Shown: piece by piece, positions 36,101-46,411 of the stretch
Position numbering within the stretch: position 1 is the first letter of the stretch
Layout: every line of letters starts with the position of its first letter
NCBI GenBank assembly: GCA_963678705.1
Contig: OY783205.1
Span: 1,922,001-1,986,000 of the forward strand
Source of the DNA: Panorpa germanica
Taxonomy: Eukaryota; Arthropoda; Insecta; Mecoptera; Panorpidae
DNA: 64,000 nt
Direction: 5' to 3'
The notes under the pieces: generated by a model
Databases searched by the model: none
Told to the model about the DNA's origin: nothing
The model's input: the letters and a program-made list of their open reading frames with translations, nothing else
Position numbers and translations under genes: made by a program

Positions 36101-38079
36101 TAACTATATCGCTCAGACTGCGTTCACACTTTGCAAAGACAAATTATTTTACCAAATTGTTAACTAGGATAGTTAGTGTTGCTTACATTTCATATTTTTC
36201 CTTCAGGGTCATATGAGTGTCTCTTAGGCTGCTGTATTTTTGCGCTAACTCTGCAACACTCAGCTCCATCCTAAGAACCAAATCGCTATGCTTTTGTTGC
36301 AGTTCCTCAAACGAGCTAGTTTTGTTCTTCAGGAACTAAAAAAGTTTCAATAATAAATAGGTTTCTTCTTCATTTTGAAAGTTCATTAAAGTTTTTAAAA
36401 AAAGCAAAAAGAATTATTCTTGAATCTGCTAATTTGATGCTCTTTGGACAGCAAAGTGGACATATTTATTATTACTTCTTTGTGCTTGGAGCAACAGGAC
36501 TAAGAATTAACACTGGGTTGACCGAAATTGGTCTTTAATTGTCTTGATTGAAGAGTTCAAGAGTAAAGGTATTGTTTTCTTCAAGACTTGACAAAATTAA
36601 AGCCACTTTTGGTCAGCCAAGTCCTAATCCTTTTTTGTTTTATCCTGGTCAGGGGTTTAAGTAATAGCAAGTAGGAAGAAAGAAACACAAAACTCGAACG
36701 TGAGAACTACCGACCCGTTATTGCCATTTTCGCGCAAAATTGTTAGCGACGTCTCTGTTTCTTCAATGTTCGTTATGGTATTGTGTTAATCTTTCCATAA
36801 CAAAGACAAAATTGGTTAAACGTAGACTTTATCAGTATTTTCTGTGCTTACCTCGATTTCTTTCTTTTGTTCGTTAATGATCTCTTGTTTAATTTCTAGG
36901 TCTAATATGTTCTGTGCATTTCTCTCGAGTAGGCTCATCCCCACGGTGGCAGCTACTCTTAATTCTGCAAAGAAAACAAACAATGACCAAACATTGTATT
37001 TACTTATTTGTTCAGCTTAATGGCTTAAGAACAGATAACGGGTTAGTAAACAATAAATAACATTGTCATAAAAGTAATTTCGGTTTCCACAAATCGACGC
37101 GTGCCTTTGTTTTCAGGAACTTCTGTCAATTTTAAATCCTCTTTAGATCATCAGGTCATCAGGTCAGATTGAGATTCAGGCGAACTGTTCGTTTACTTTA
37201 GTGTAACTACTAAAAACTGAATGGGGAGTGAGATCAAATCTGATCTGATAAACAAAAGGATAACCAAAGGTTATAATAAACCACAATTAACTAGGTATTG
37301 AGAAATCGGGAATCAGTTTTGTCAATCAGTAATCTGTCACAGGGAAAGATTTATTCTTCAAATGCTAACTTTATCATATCATATCGTGTTGGCAACACAG
37401 TCTCAGAAAAACGCGCTGAAAGGAAATTGGGTTGGAACCACGTTTCAATTTCTATAAAAATGTTAATAAAATGGACTAACAGAAGCTCAAATGTCCAATT
37501 ATTTTTATTCAATTCGCAATATTATTGAAGTTATTACCATTTAAGCCATATTTTGACCCTTGAATTAGTAAAGAGATAGAAATGTGCAAATAATTCTACG
37601 CGAGTTTTGCATATTATGAAGGTAGTATACAATGGCTTGCAACAGTGACTTTAATATAAACATTGTAACAGCGATTAACGTAAGCCTCCAAAAACTCGGT
37701 TCAATTACGATTAGATACAATTCCTTTTGCGTGCCAGCTAAGAAACCTGCCCCTTATAAGACTACTGGAGTAATTGGATTACATTAGTATGAATATTGAT
37801 TCGTTTAGTGAAGAAAGTTAAGAAAATTAATTAGTAAATATTTATAAAGTAATTGGACATTTGTGGACCTGTCAGACAAGTTTATACATAGAATATATAG
37901 TACATTGTTATAAAAACAAAGACAAGGTTCACAAGCCCATTTTTAAAACAAATTTCTTAACCTTGTTCATCTGTCTCCTGAATATATTCAACTTCTCGGG
38001 CATACTTCTCCGGGGGTGAAGACGGTGCTCTCATGCCGGGGCCAGGTGTTTCCCAAACAAATTCCTTTTCGGCAGCCAT
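33112..38079 (-). CDS. CDR2/centrocortin-like coiled-coil protein (7 exons, 719 aa)
   Basis: Exons in coding order: 38079-37962, 36964-36852, 36335-36187, 35828-35524, 35452-35242, 34691-34433, 34116-33112. Introns are GT/AG and the joined frame is open for 720 codons. Residues 40-55 (ELRVAATVGMSLLERN) contain an AAxxG box as in CDR2, BICD and Spindly dynein-adaptor proteins. Coiled coil follows to about 185 and again at about 230-300 (LLIEEQRRVIELEDQL). Residues 488-505 (NYPNRNALFKKMMHVLKT) resemble the conserved C-terminal motif of vertebrate CDR2. The order box, coil, coil, motif best fits the CDR2 family, whose fly member centrocortin acts at centrosomes; BICD-related or Spindly identity is the alternative. 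The 200-residue polar tail ends in Cys, but not as a CaaX box. Family assignment comes from recalled motifs. Confidence 0.7.
37422..37945. mobile_element. relative of MITE family A in intron 1 of the CDR2-like gene
   Basis: The left end (GGTTGGAACCACGTTTCAATTTCTATAAAA-type) and the right end (TTATAAAAACAAAGACAAGG, TTCACAAGCCCAT) are roughly inverted. The interior resembles the degraded copies at 17755 and 18760. The same right end recurs at 61140-61247. It appears to be a sister family of A with AAGGTTCACAAGCCC ends. Confidence 0.5.
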
Positions 38080-38970
38080 TTTGAGTATTAAACGACGTAA
38101 TGTTCTAAATTTTGTCTATCAACTTGCAGTAAAGGTCAATAGGTCAATCTCTTAATTAAATAAAAACACTGAGACACTACGTTTGGTACTTAGGACTGAA
38201 TATATTGCCTTGTAATGCATCTGGGCGTTTTTGATTTATATTTGGTACTGTCAAAACACTGTCTAAAATAATAAATTCACTTGTTGCACGTGATAGTGTT
38301 CTTGTCAAACTGATGTCTTTCATCGCTTGTGTCGAAACGACAAAATGGTACTTGGCTTTGTTTATTAGCATCGACGGCGTGGATATTGTTCTAGTTTAAG
38401 GAGGTATTCTACATTTTCTAGTTCAAATTATTAAACATTTGTAGATAAAAGTTTCCAAATAAAGTGTGAAATCATAATCTCAGATAAGATTGCAATGGTA
38501 ATAGAATTCCGAGCTGTGATCAGATCTTGTAATCTAAAATAGTGAAAGTAAAGTTTAATAAAAATTGGAAGAAAATCGAGGTTGAATCTGAATCGCATCC
38601 GATCGCGTAATATCATTTACATTCATGTAATATATCACTTAAATGTTACAAGTATATTTAATATAATTGGCCTAATTAAGGATACTTTATTACCATTTAA
38701 TCCTTAAGGGTGCTTATCATCTTCTATAATCCGTAAAACGGTCTACTTAAGAAGTTAAGATATGTTAAGTAGATTTATTTAAACATGTTTACGTAATATT
38801 GTTTACGTAAAAGTTAAATGTAAGATTTTTGAATGGAACAAACGTTTCAAAAGGAATTATGGCGGTGATGAAGATGAGATCATGTTAGAACATGAACCAA
38901 CAACGAAACTGATAAACAAATTCACCAAATCACTGTTAAGTGAGTTGTTGAAGATGTTTTTTTTTATATT
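38080..38970. other. upstream of the CDR2-like gene, no gene seen
   Basis: Presumed promoter region. I see no TATA box or other motif that I can defend, and the short minus-strand frames at 38177-38616 show no domain. Confidence 0.4.
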
Positions 38971-39285
38971 ATTTCTCGAGCTTGCTAGGCACATAGCCTT
39001 TTATCGCCCCTACAAATGTTCTGATTTCTTTTATACTTTATATCCCGACAACAAGAATGATCTATTCATGGCTACTGCTGCTATAAATTTCGGTTTCTCA
39101 ATCAAAAAGGCGGTGTTAACAAGAAGCGTCTGCCAAGTCTGTAGCACCGCCCTTTGGAGTCCATTTCTTGCCATTGCTGTATTTTTACATTGTCACATAA
39201 TGTGGTGAGGATCAGCCTCTTTTTCACTACATTCGCATTTAGGATTTGGAATGATTTTATTTCTTGTTATTTTTCATAAAAACCT
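38971..39285 (-). pseudogene. LINE ORF2 C-terminal tail fragment 3
   Basis: The minus strand encodes H-x-M-W-Q-C-K-N and then RNGLQRAVLQTWQTLLVNTAF and MNRSFLLSGYKVYKRNQN, matching the fragments at 9024 and 9353. Frames are interrupted. It is the 3' remnant of the same non-LTR retrotransposon family. Confidence 0.6.
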
Positions 39286-39289
39286 GCTG

Positions 39290-40385
39290 AAAACCAACAT
39301 TCATAAAATATTACTTGTTATATAAAAAATTTTATGTAAATAATTTATATTTATAAAAATAAAGTAAATGTTACATTTTCTTTTTACATAAACCATAATA
39401 TTCTTTATGTATGTACGAGTTTATTTTTCATTGTTTGTCTTTCGGTTTTAAAATCCCAATTACGTTTCATGAAATATTTGAAAGTAGACTTAGTATATGT
39501 TCTGCCGAAGCAAGAACAAGAAAATAGACTTAAGTAAACTTAAAACTATACTTCAACTACGATTAATACGAGTACTTTTAGCACATCACTAAATTCGCTC
39601 TCTTTCTGTGTCCTTTCTTTCACCTCCTTCATCCCCTTCTTTGATGGAATCAACGTAATTATTCCTTAAATCTTTCTCTTCCTTCTTCTACTCCGTCACT
39701 TACACATCTTCCTTCTCTTCATTCTCCATTTTCACATTCATTTCTACCACTATTGAATGCTGGTGATAATAAACTTTTTTATATATTTTATTTTTATATT
39801 TCTACGATTTCAACAGCTATAGGTTATATCTCGCATTAATTGTAAATATTAATTGTGTATTTTGTAGATTTGTTTATTTTTGTGGTTGGCATATTTGTTT
39901 ATTCTTGATTTGTTTATCATGTGGTGAGTTAATTCTTTGCCAGTCATGAAATAAATTTATACCAATTGCGGGAATCGAACCTTTATGTAAAATAAAGGTA
40001 CTTGTGTTTAGGTTTGTGTTTATAAAAATTCCCTATGTATCAATTAACCAAAACATAACAAAACAGAAAGCCCCCTTAACCGATAAATACTGCAGCCTGG
40101 ATCTGATTGCATGTTTAGGCGTGATGCCTGGTATTGGATTGGAATGTTTTGTTTATATTTTAGCCAGCATGGAACATCGCTCTGTCTCTTTTTAATTATC
40201 TTTTCTGTGTTTAATTTTTGTTCTTATTTAATAATCCTGTTTAAATTTATAATTGAAAATTAAACATATTATAATTATCCTATCAAGTAACACTTTAATA
40301 ATAGAACTACACACACTTCGTTGTAGAACTCTCTTAATATAACGTCTTAATATAGGTGTATATAAATCTGTTACAGTTCTCCAAA
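39290..40385. other. intergenic, no gene seen
   Basis: AT-rich, with a pyrimidine-rich tract at about 39590-39760 (repeated CTTCCTTCTTC-like runs). No element assigned. Confidence 0.4.
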
Positions 40386-40474
40386 TTAAGGAGGTACGTA
40401 AATTATGAAAATGTCGAGAAATCTAGAAGATTGATAAACATAGTTAAAATACATGCTGTCTCAAAATTTTAGTG

Positions 40475-40486
40475 ATATATATACGA

Positions 40487-40535
<49 letters not shown>
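40475..40535. repeat. (TA)n tract, left of LTR element
   Basis: About 60 bases of near-pure TA repeat ending at the 5' LTR. The tract resumes immediately after the 3' LTR at 44165-44201, so the element inserted into it. Confidence 0.9.
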
Positions 40536-40539
<4 letters not shown>

Positions 40540-41176
40540 GAAAGAAAAAATATATCGAGCATACAAAATAGGCGTAACTATAATACCCGGTCTAAGAAAG
40601 TCATAAAGAATGTGATTAATGACGGTATGTTTTAAATAGAAACCAAGTGACAGGTTAAAAGCAATTATAATGTGTGGAACTTTAAACCACTGAGTGAATA
40701 CATGAGGGGATGTGTTTATTGAAACAAACCAGGCATATTCTGGGAAGTAATAAAAACAAACCTTTTTAAGTCAAGCTGAAAACTAATGTAGAACTGAGTA
40801 TATATTAACTAGAATTTAAGGTTGTTTATGCATTCATTGTTTTGTATTTGTAAAGTAAACACCAACGTTTATATTGTATCTTTATTGTATTATTATCATT
40901 ATTATTATCATCGTTATTATTTTATTCAATAAATGTATTAAACCAATTATGTGATTCTTTATCATCCTGACAAACTAACTAAGATATTACATAGTTGAAT
41001 ATTAATTGAATTGACATTGCCCTAAATTAAACAAGAGTACCTTGATTCCACACCAGATTAGCGGATTGGTTATTGTTTTCCACATAAGAAGTTGGATAGT
41101 TCTCGTTTTCCACATCAGAGGTGGCATTGTACTCTCGTTTCCACATCAGAACTGGGATTGTACTCTCGTTTCCACA
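40536..41176 (+). repeat. 5' LTR (641 bp)
   Basis: Starts TGTGGAAAGAAAAAATATAT, ends CTCGTTTCCACA, with an internal AATAAA (TTCAATAAATG) near 40928. Its first 100 bases are the same sequence that encodes the C-terminal end of the ORF in the 3' LTR. Confidence 0.93.
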
Positions 41177-41210
41177 TCAGAAGTGCGATTGAGCTCTCGT
41201 TTTCCACATC
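41074..41210 (+). repeat. 31-32-bp tandem units spanning the LTR/leader junction
   Basis: Units of the form GTTTTCCACATCAGAAGTGG + ATTGTACTCTC occur about four to five times. The LTR end at 41176 falls inside one unit, so the array is partly LTR and partly leader. The 3' LTR contains only the LTR part. Confidence 0.8.
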
Positions 41211-41374
41211 AGAAGTGCGGATTAGCAGCTCATAGCGAATTGAACTAAGTGCGCGAAGTGAATAATACAAAGAAGTGCGGATTAGCAGCTCATAGCGAAT
41301 TGAACTAAGTGCGCGAAGTGAATAATACAAAGAAGTGCGGATTAGTAACTCATAGCGAATTGAACTAAGTGCGG
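41211..41374 (+). repeat. 60-bp tandem repeat in the leader
   Basis: Two identical 60-base units start AGAAGTGCGGATTAGCAGCT at 41211 and 41271. A third partial unit at 41331 carries a few changes. It lies between the LTR and the ORF and may be part of the RNA leader; a packaging role would be speculation. Confidence 0.9.
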
Positions 41375-41571
41375 ATTAGTTATCTACGAGTTATACACAA
41401 GTGAATAATACAGAGAAGAATAATACAAGATAGTTTTCTACAAACAGTGCTTTCAAGTGATAGTTCATTAGCGGAATAGTCGAGAATTTATAAGACGGAC
41501 TTTATAATAGGACTAGCAAGTGAATTGTATCAGAAAAGTGTGTAAACTGTTTTACGAGGAGAAAATTGAAA

Positions 41572-43623
41572 ATGGCATACAACGTAAACATGAACGATAC
41601 TACTGTGGAAGATAGTTTGTTAGCTGGACGCTCAGGTAACTCAACATCTAATGAAGATAGTTGGTTGGGAGTACAAGCAGAGCTGACGAGGCTTAGAACA
41701 GAACTATTGCAGTTGAGTATCGGGAATAGTACAATACAGGAACAGAGAATGAATCATCATGGGTTTATGCCGACACAGAACCTGGAATGCATACCTGTGT
41801 TTAACCCAGCAACCACGGTATTGACGGCTACAGCTTGGGTGCGAAAATTGGAGGATATAGCAGACATTTATGGCTGGAGTGATAAAGTGAAGCTTCATCA
41901 AGGTGTCAACAAGCTGCAGTGTGCCGCGAAAAACTGGTTTGATGCTAGTTTGAACGTAGTCAAGGATTGGACGACGTTCAAATACGAATTAATCAGGAAT
42001 TTTCCAGTGGAGTACGATGAATCTGACGTACACATGGAACTAATGAAGAGACAACGAGAAAAAAACGAAGCAATAGAAGATTATGTATACTCGGTGAAAG
42101 CGATCGCCAGTAGGAGTGATAATATCAGTGAAAAGGCCGTGATAAAATACATAATAGCCGGACTAAACAACAAAGACTTGATAAGTGTGTTATCAATGTG
42201 TGACTTTAAAACAGTGCCTGATTTGTTGTTAAAAGTAAAACGGTATGATTCGACGCTATTGCAAGTGCAAGAAAGGAATCATTTTAGTGTACGTAAAGAC
42301 AGACCAAAAGACTTAAACGCGATAAAATGTTTTAATTGTAATGAACTCGGACATAAAGAAAACGTGTGCCGAAAAAGCAACGAATACCTTAATAGTAAAA
42401 GAAATGAATCAAGTGAAAAGATAAAAAGTGAAAGTAAAATAAAGTGTTTCAAATGTCATGAAGAGGGACATATTTCGAGAAATTGTACCGCGAATAAAAC
42501 AAGTGATGCTTTGTTAGTGGACACAAATAAAACCTGTAATATGACAAAAGACATGAGCATAGACAGTATCAGTTTTAAATGTCTGATTGATACCGGAAGT
42601 GATCAGAATTTGATTAGAGCTGACGATTATATTAAATTAAGTAATAAAGCGGTTGTGCGCGAAAATAATATTGTATTGACTGGAATCGGAGGATTTCAAA
42701 TCAAAGTTTTAGGTGAATTTAGTGCTCAAGTGAAAGTAGACAATGAACAGTACTGTACTAACTTTTTAATAGTTCCATCAAGTACAACTAGACATAGTGT
42801 TGTAATCGGTAAACCTCTGCTAGATCAAGTAGAAACTATAATAAGCGTAGACGGTATTACCATGCGAGAAAAGTACGTGGAAAGTAAACAGTATAAAAAA
42901 TTAGGTGTAGCCGACGACGAAATCGTCATGGGTAATAACATTAGTCCAGGTGCCAGGGCTAAAGTTGAGGAACTAGTTAAAACTTATGAACCAAAAGTAA
43001 CAAGGGTTACTGAAGCAGCAGAAATATACATGACCGATGAGGTTCCTGTTTTTCAAAATTCGCGACGTATGGCTTACTGCGAACAAGAAGAAGTTAATCG
43101 AGAAATGCGTGAGGACGATTTGCAAGAGTTACGTGCTAACGACAAGAAACATATATTAAAAACACAGGAAGAGAATCGCAAGAATTTCAATAGAAATAGG
43201 AAACCAGCTAGGACATACAAAGTCGGGGACATTGTAGCTGTAAAAAGAACTCAGTTTGGTACTGGATTGAAATTGCATAATAAATATTTAGGACCGTATC
43301 AAATTACAGGAGTTGACCCAAATGAACGGTATAGGGTAAGACGTATCGGTGAAGGGGAAGGTTCTTTTAATACACACTCAAGTGCAGACCACATGAAGCC
43401 ATGGGGTGTGTTCTCAGACGACAGCGATTCTGAAACTGGAAATGTTGTGTCAGATGCCGAACAGCAAACAGATGACCGCAGTGACGTATCGTCTTTGGAG
43501 GCCAAAGAGGAGTCATATGGCCGTGTGGAAAGAAAAAATATATCGAGCATACAAAATAGGCGTAACTATAATACCCGGTCTAAGAAAGTCATAAAGAATG
43601 TGATTAATGACGGTATGTTTTAA
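41572..43623 (+). CDS. Gag-protease fused in frame to integrase C-terminus (683 aa)
   Basis: The first ATG is at 41572. Residues 1-240 are a Gag-like region, including an RNFPVEYDESDVHMELMKRQ block. Two CCHC zinc knuckles start at residue 253 (C-x2-C-x4-H-x4-C, CFNCNELGHKENVC) and 292 (CFKCHEEGHISRNC). An aspartic protease has its active-site LIDTGSDQ with the Asp near residue 340, and VVIGKPLL further on. Next comes the start of the reverse transcriptase region (VPVFQNSRRMAYCEQEEVNR). At about residue 512 the frame jumps to the end of integrase: a KKHILKTQEENRKNFNR helix and a GPY/F-type module (KVGDIVAVKR, YLGPYQITGV). RT, RNase H and the integrase core are missing, yet the frame is intact. 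The last 33 codons lie inside the 3' LTR. Confidence 0.85.
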   Translation: MAYNVNMNDTTVEDSLLAGRSGNSTSNEDSWLGVQAELTRLRTELLQLSIGNSTIQEQRMNHHGFMPTQNLECIPVFNPATTVLTATAWVRKLEDIADIYGWSDKVKLHQGVNKLQCAAKNWFDASLNVVKDWTTFKYELIRNFPVEYDESDVHMELMKRQREKNEAIEDYVYSVKAIASRSDNISEKAVIKYIIAGLNNKDLISVLSMCDFKTVPDLLLKVKRYDSTLLQVQERNHFSVRKDRPKDLNAIKCFNCNELGHKENVCRKSNEYLNSKRNESSEKIKSESKIKCFKCHEEGHISRNCTANKTSDALLVDTNKTCNMTKDMSIDSISFKCLIDTGSDQNLIRADDYIKLSNKAVVRENNIVLTGIGGFQIKVLGEFSAQVKVDNEQYCTNFLIVPSSTTRHSVVIGKPLLDQVETIISVDGITMREKYVESKQYKKLGVADDEIVMGNNISPGARAKVEELVKTYEPKVTRVTEAAEIYMTDEVPVFQNSRRMAYCEQEEVNREMREDDLQELRANDKKHILKTQEENRKNFNRNRKPARTYKVGDIVAVKRTQFGTGLKLHNKYLGPYQITGVDPNERYRVRRIGEGEGSFNTHSSADHMKPWGVFSDDSDSETGNVVSDAEQQTDDRSDVSSLEAKEESYGRVERKNISSIQNRRNYNTRSKKVIKNVINDGMF

Positions 43624-44160
43624 ATAGAAACCAAGTGACAGGTTAAAAGCAATTATAATGTGTGGAACTTTAAACCACTGAGTGAATACATGAGGGGATG
43701 TGTTTATTGAAACAAACCAGGCATATTCTGGGAAGTAATAAAAACAAACCTTTTTAAGTCAAGCTGAAAACTAATGTAGAACTGAGTATATATTAACTAG
43801 AATTTAAGGTTGTTTATGCATTCATTGTTTTGTATTTGTAAAGTAAACACCAACGTTTATATTGTATCTTTATTGTATTATTATCATTATTATTATCATC
43901 GTTATTATTTTATTCAATAAATGTATTAAACCAATTATGTGATTCTTTATCATCCTGACAAACTAACTAAGATATTACATAGTTGAATATTAATTGAATT
44001 GACATTGCCCTAAATTAAACAAGAGTACCTTGATTCCACACCAGATTAGCGGATTGGTTATTGTTTTCCACATAAGAAGTTGGATAGTTCTCGTTTTCCA
44101 CATCAGAGGTGGCATTGTACTCTCGTTTCCACATCAGAACTGGGATTGTACTCTCGTTTC

Positions 44161-44164
<4 letters not shown>
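43524..44164 (+). repeat. 3' LTR (641 bp)
   Basis: Same length and, on reading, same sequence as the 5' LTR. The ORF enters it in frame and stops at 43623. Confidence 0.93.

Positions 44165-44201
<37 letters not shown>
44165..44201. repeat. (TA)n tract, right of LTR element
   Basis: Continuation of the TA repeat into which the LTR element inserted. Confidence 0.9.
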
Positions 44202-44203
<2 letters not shown>

Positions 44204-44280
44204 TAACATTTCATAACTTTTGGTTGAATTTCCCTATATATGATAATTTTTACTATGGAAAAATGGCAAAATGTCGGGTT

Positions 44281-44933
44281 CATTTTATAGATGCCACTAA
44301 TAGATACCAGCGTATTTAAAGAAAAAGAACAATGAGGATACAAGAAGGGAAGAGAAACGAGGAGAATCGAAACATAAATTGGAAAAGAGTTGAAGTTGTA
44401 ACACGATAACTTAACTATAAAACTGTTAATGCGTACGCAAGATATCGGACAAGGTAGAAGAGACACTGGAACATACAAAGAGAAATTCGAGACACCAATA
44501 CCAGCTCCTTATTGAATAAGATGTAGCTCAGCATCAAATCGCCATTGGAGCAGATCTTGGTGATAGTAGTAAATATTCTGCAAAGTTGGAAGAAGGAAAG
44601 GAGGTGGATGGTAAAATAAAGAAGAAACAAAAGACAAAAGGAATAGAACTCAAAAATTATTTTTTTTGATTTTTTATTTTATAATTTATTATGTCATTTT
44701 AGGAAGTGAAAATTGAAACAGTGATAGTCTGAAACAATTATATATTAATAAACAAACACACAAAATATGTTTTACATATCAGAGCATGTTTTAGAAACAA
44801 ATTATTTAAAATAATTAGCGCTCCAGATTTCATGGAGATCCAAAATGCCAAACTACAAAAAGTACAACAGTGCAAACTGATGTGGTTGTATCTCAATCAC
44901 CTGACGGTGATGTCTAGTAATCCATGCCACTAC
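44281..44933. other. intergenic, no gene seen
   Basis: Purine-rich on the plus strand at about 44320-44640, without an open frame of note there. The minus-strand frames of 114 and 71 codons are pyrimidine/TA-biased and look like chance. Confidence 0.4.
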
Positions 44934-45686
44934 TTAAGGAGGTACAGGACGTACCGTCAATGCAAAAAGTTTATCTCTCGGTAATACGAAATGCAAAATA
45001 CGTAGTACATGAGGGACGAGCAAATATTTAGACTGTATCTTTGAAAATTAATTTTTCAATTCCCTATTGAACTGCTATTTGCTAGTTAAAATGATTTTTT
45101 TATGCATATAATAGTTAAATAAATGAAAAATTACCTATAATTAATATCAAATTTATATTAATTCAATTTAAATTCAAATTAAATATTTTGAAAAAGGAAT
45201 AATAAATTTGGCAAAGCTGTAAATTGACTTATGTTGACGCATGCGTGATTAGGTTCTTTGACCAATAAATTGTTATATTTTATAAAATATTTATTCCGAT
45301 TTTGAATTTCCCGCTCAAATTGGCATTTGCAACGTTGCCGGCTCATAACACACAATTACTGTTTCTTTCTGGTTTTATTTAAATATTTTCGTATATAGGT
45401 ATCCTTTTGATAATTTTCTTTTTGCAATAGTTGCAGAAAATATTCTTTTATATACACCTAGTTTTTGAAAGCCGTGTCACCATTTTTTTATAGTTAAAAG
45501 TTATATTATGTGGTGAAATTGAGCTAAACAGTATGGAAAATGACTATTTTTAATCATGTATAAAAAGAAAACTAGGTACCTTAGATCTCTAAAATTTTGA
45601 GACTGCATGTATTTTAACTATTTGTATCGACCCTCCAAATTTTACTACGTTTTCATCATTTACGTTAACGTCTTATACTTCCTTAA
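44934..45686 (+). mobile_element. MITE family B, copy 2
   Basis: Full-length copy (about 753 bp) with TTAAGGAGGTACAGGACGT at the left and TATACTTCCTTAA at the right. It lies downstream of the odorant receptor gene. Confidence 0.85.
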
Positions 45687-46327
45687 AAGGATACATTTCT
45701 TTATTTCCGTTGGGTATCTCTCATGACCGCGTAATAGCTGTAAGCAGTTTTCAAAATCTGCAACAAATAATAATATTCAAATGAAAATGAGAAAAGAACC
45801 GCTTTAGTCGTATGTTGCATTCACATTCATTTAACTCCGAAGTGAACAATAATAAGCTGAAATATTTTCCCATGTAATCTCGTGTCCGTGTCAAAAGATA
45901 TTCAAGGTCAAAGGTCTTAGGTATAATATGTCATTAAAGGTTATTATGAAACTTACAGATCATAAAATTCTCTACCAATTTGATTTCATACATTTCTTCT
46001 AAGGTTAACCGTTCGCGAGATATAGCGCGGAAAGTGGGACGCATATTCGCTCCGAATTGTAAATAGGCCGACGTTAATAACCAAAAAAAAAAAATGTTTA
46101 TTTCAGTTAACTGTAAGCAATAATTTCGGAAACTAGTTTCATGAACCCTTATTTTTCAAAATTATTACTGGAAAAAATAATATTTGTTTTAATAAATGAG
46201 ACTGAATAAAATAAATATAGAAATTATTAAAGCATTTTGAATTTATTTTGGCAATAAATTTTGTAAATTGCAGATAATTTCAAAAGTACAAGAAGAAAGG
46301 ATTTTTATTATGGTACACCAAGTTTTC

Positions 46328-46333
46328 TTTATT
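46328..46333 (-). terminator. candidate poly(A) signal of the odorant receptor
   Basis: AATAAA on the minus strand, 79 bases past the proposed stop at 46412, which supports the choice of last exon. Confidence 0.45.
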
Positions 46334-46411
46334 GAAGAAACAAATCTTTTAGTCTGCACACAAACGATCGGAATAATTTCGGACTCGAACCGTTGCTTTC
46401 CATCAGAAGGG

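Larger units (their letters stand above)
40536..44164 (+). mobile_element. Ty3/gypsy-type LTR retroelement, internally deleted
   Basis: Two 641-bp direct repeats (TGTGGAAAG...TTTCCACA, with canonical TG..CA ends) bracket an interior with a tandem-repeat leader and one long ORF. I found no difference between the LTRs on reading them side by side, so the insertion is recent. Both flanks are TA repeat, so a target duplication such as TATA cannot be measured. A purine-rich stretch at 43497-43512 is a possible polypurine tract, but 11 bases separate it from the LTR. No convincing primer-binding site follows the 5' LTR. Reverse transcriptase, RNase H and integrase core are absent, so the copy cannot be autonomous. 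Confidence 0.92.
40386..44280 (-). mobile_element. MITE family B, copy 6, split by microsatellite and LTR element
   Basis: 40386-40478 matches the minus-strand start of family B (TTAAGGAGGTACG.. through ATACATGCTGTCTCAAAATT). The sequence just after the LTR element and TA tract, about 44202-44280 (CATAACTTTTGGTTGAATTT, then ACTATGGAAAAATGGCAAAA), matches the next part of the same family. So the LTR element lies inside an older MITE copy. The far half of the MITE is missing. Confidence 0.6.

Noticed and set aside
40386-40480. Sequence left of the LTR element as a separate short MITE
   Set aside because: It continues on the other side of the LTR element, so it is one split copy of family B.
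40453-40635. 60-codon frame through the TA tract into the 5' LTR
   Set aside because: Its C-terminus is the LTR copy of the retroelement ORF end; the rest is TA repeat.
41566-41571. Two extra codons before the Gag ATG
   Set aside because: The codon at 41566 is TTG, so the ORF begins at ATG 41572.
43497-43512. Polypurine tract of the LTR element as a firm feature
   Set aside because: It is purine-rich but not adjacent to the LTR, so it is mentioned only as a possibility within the element entry.
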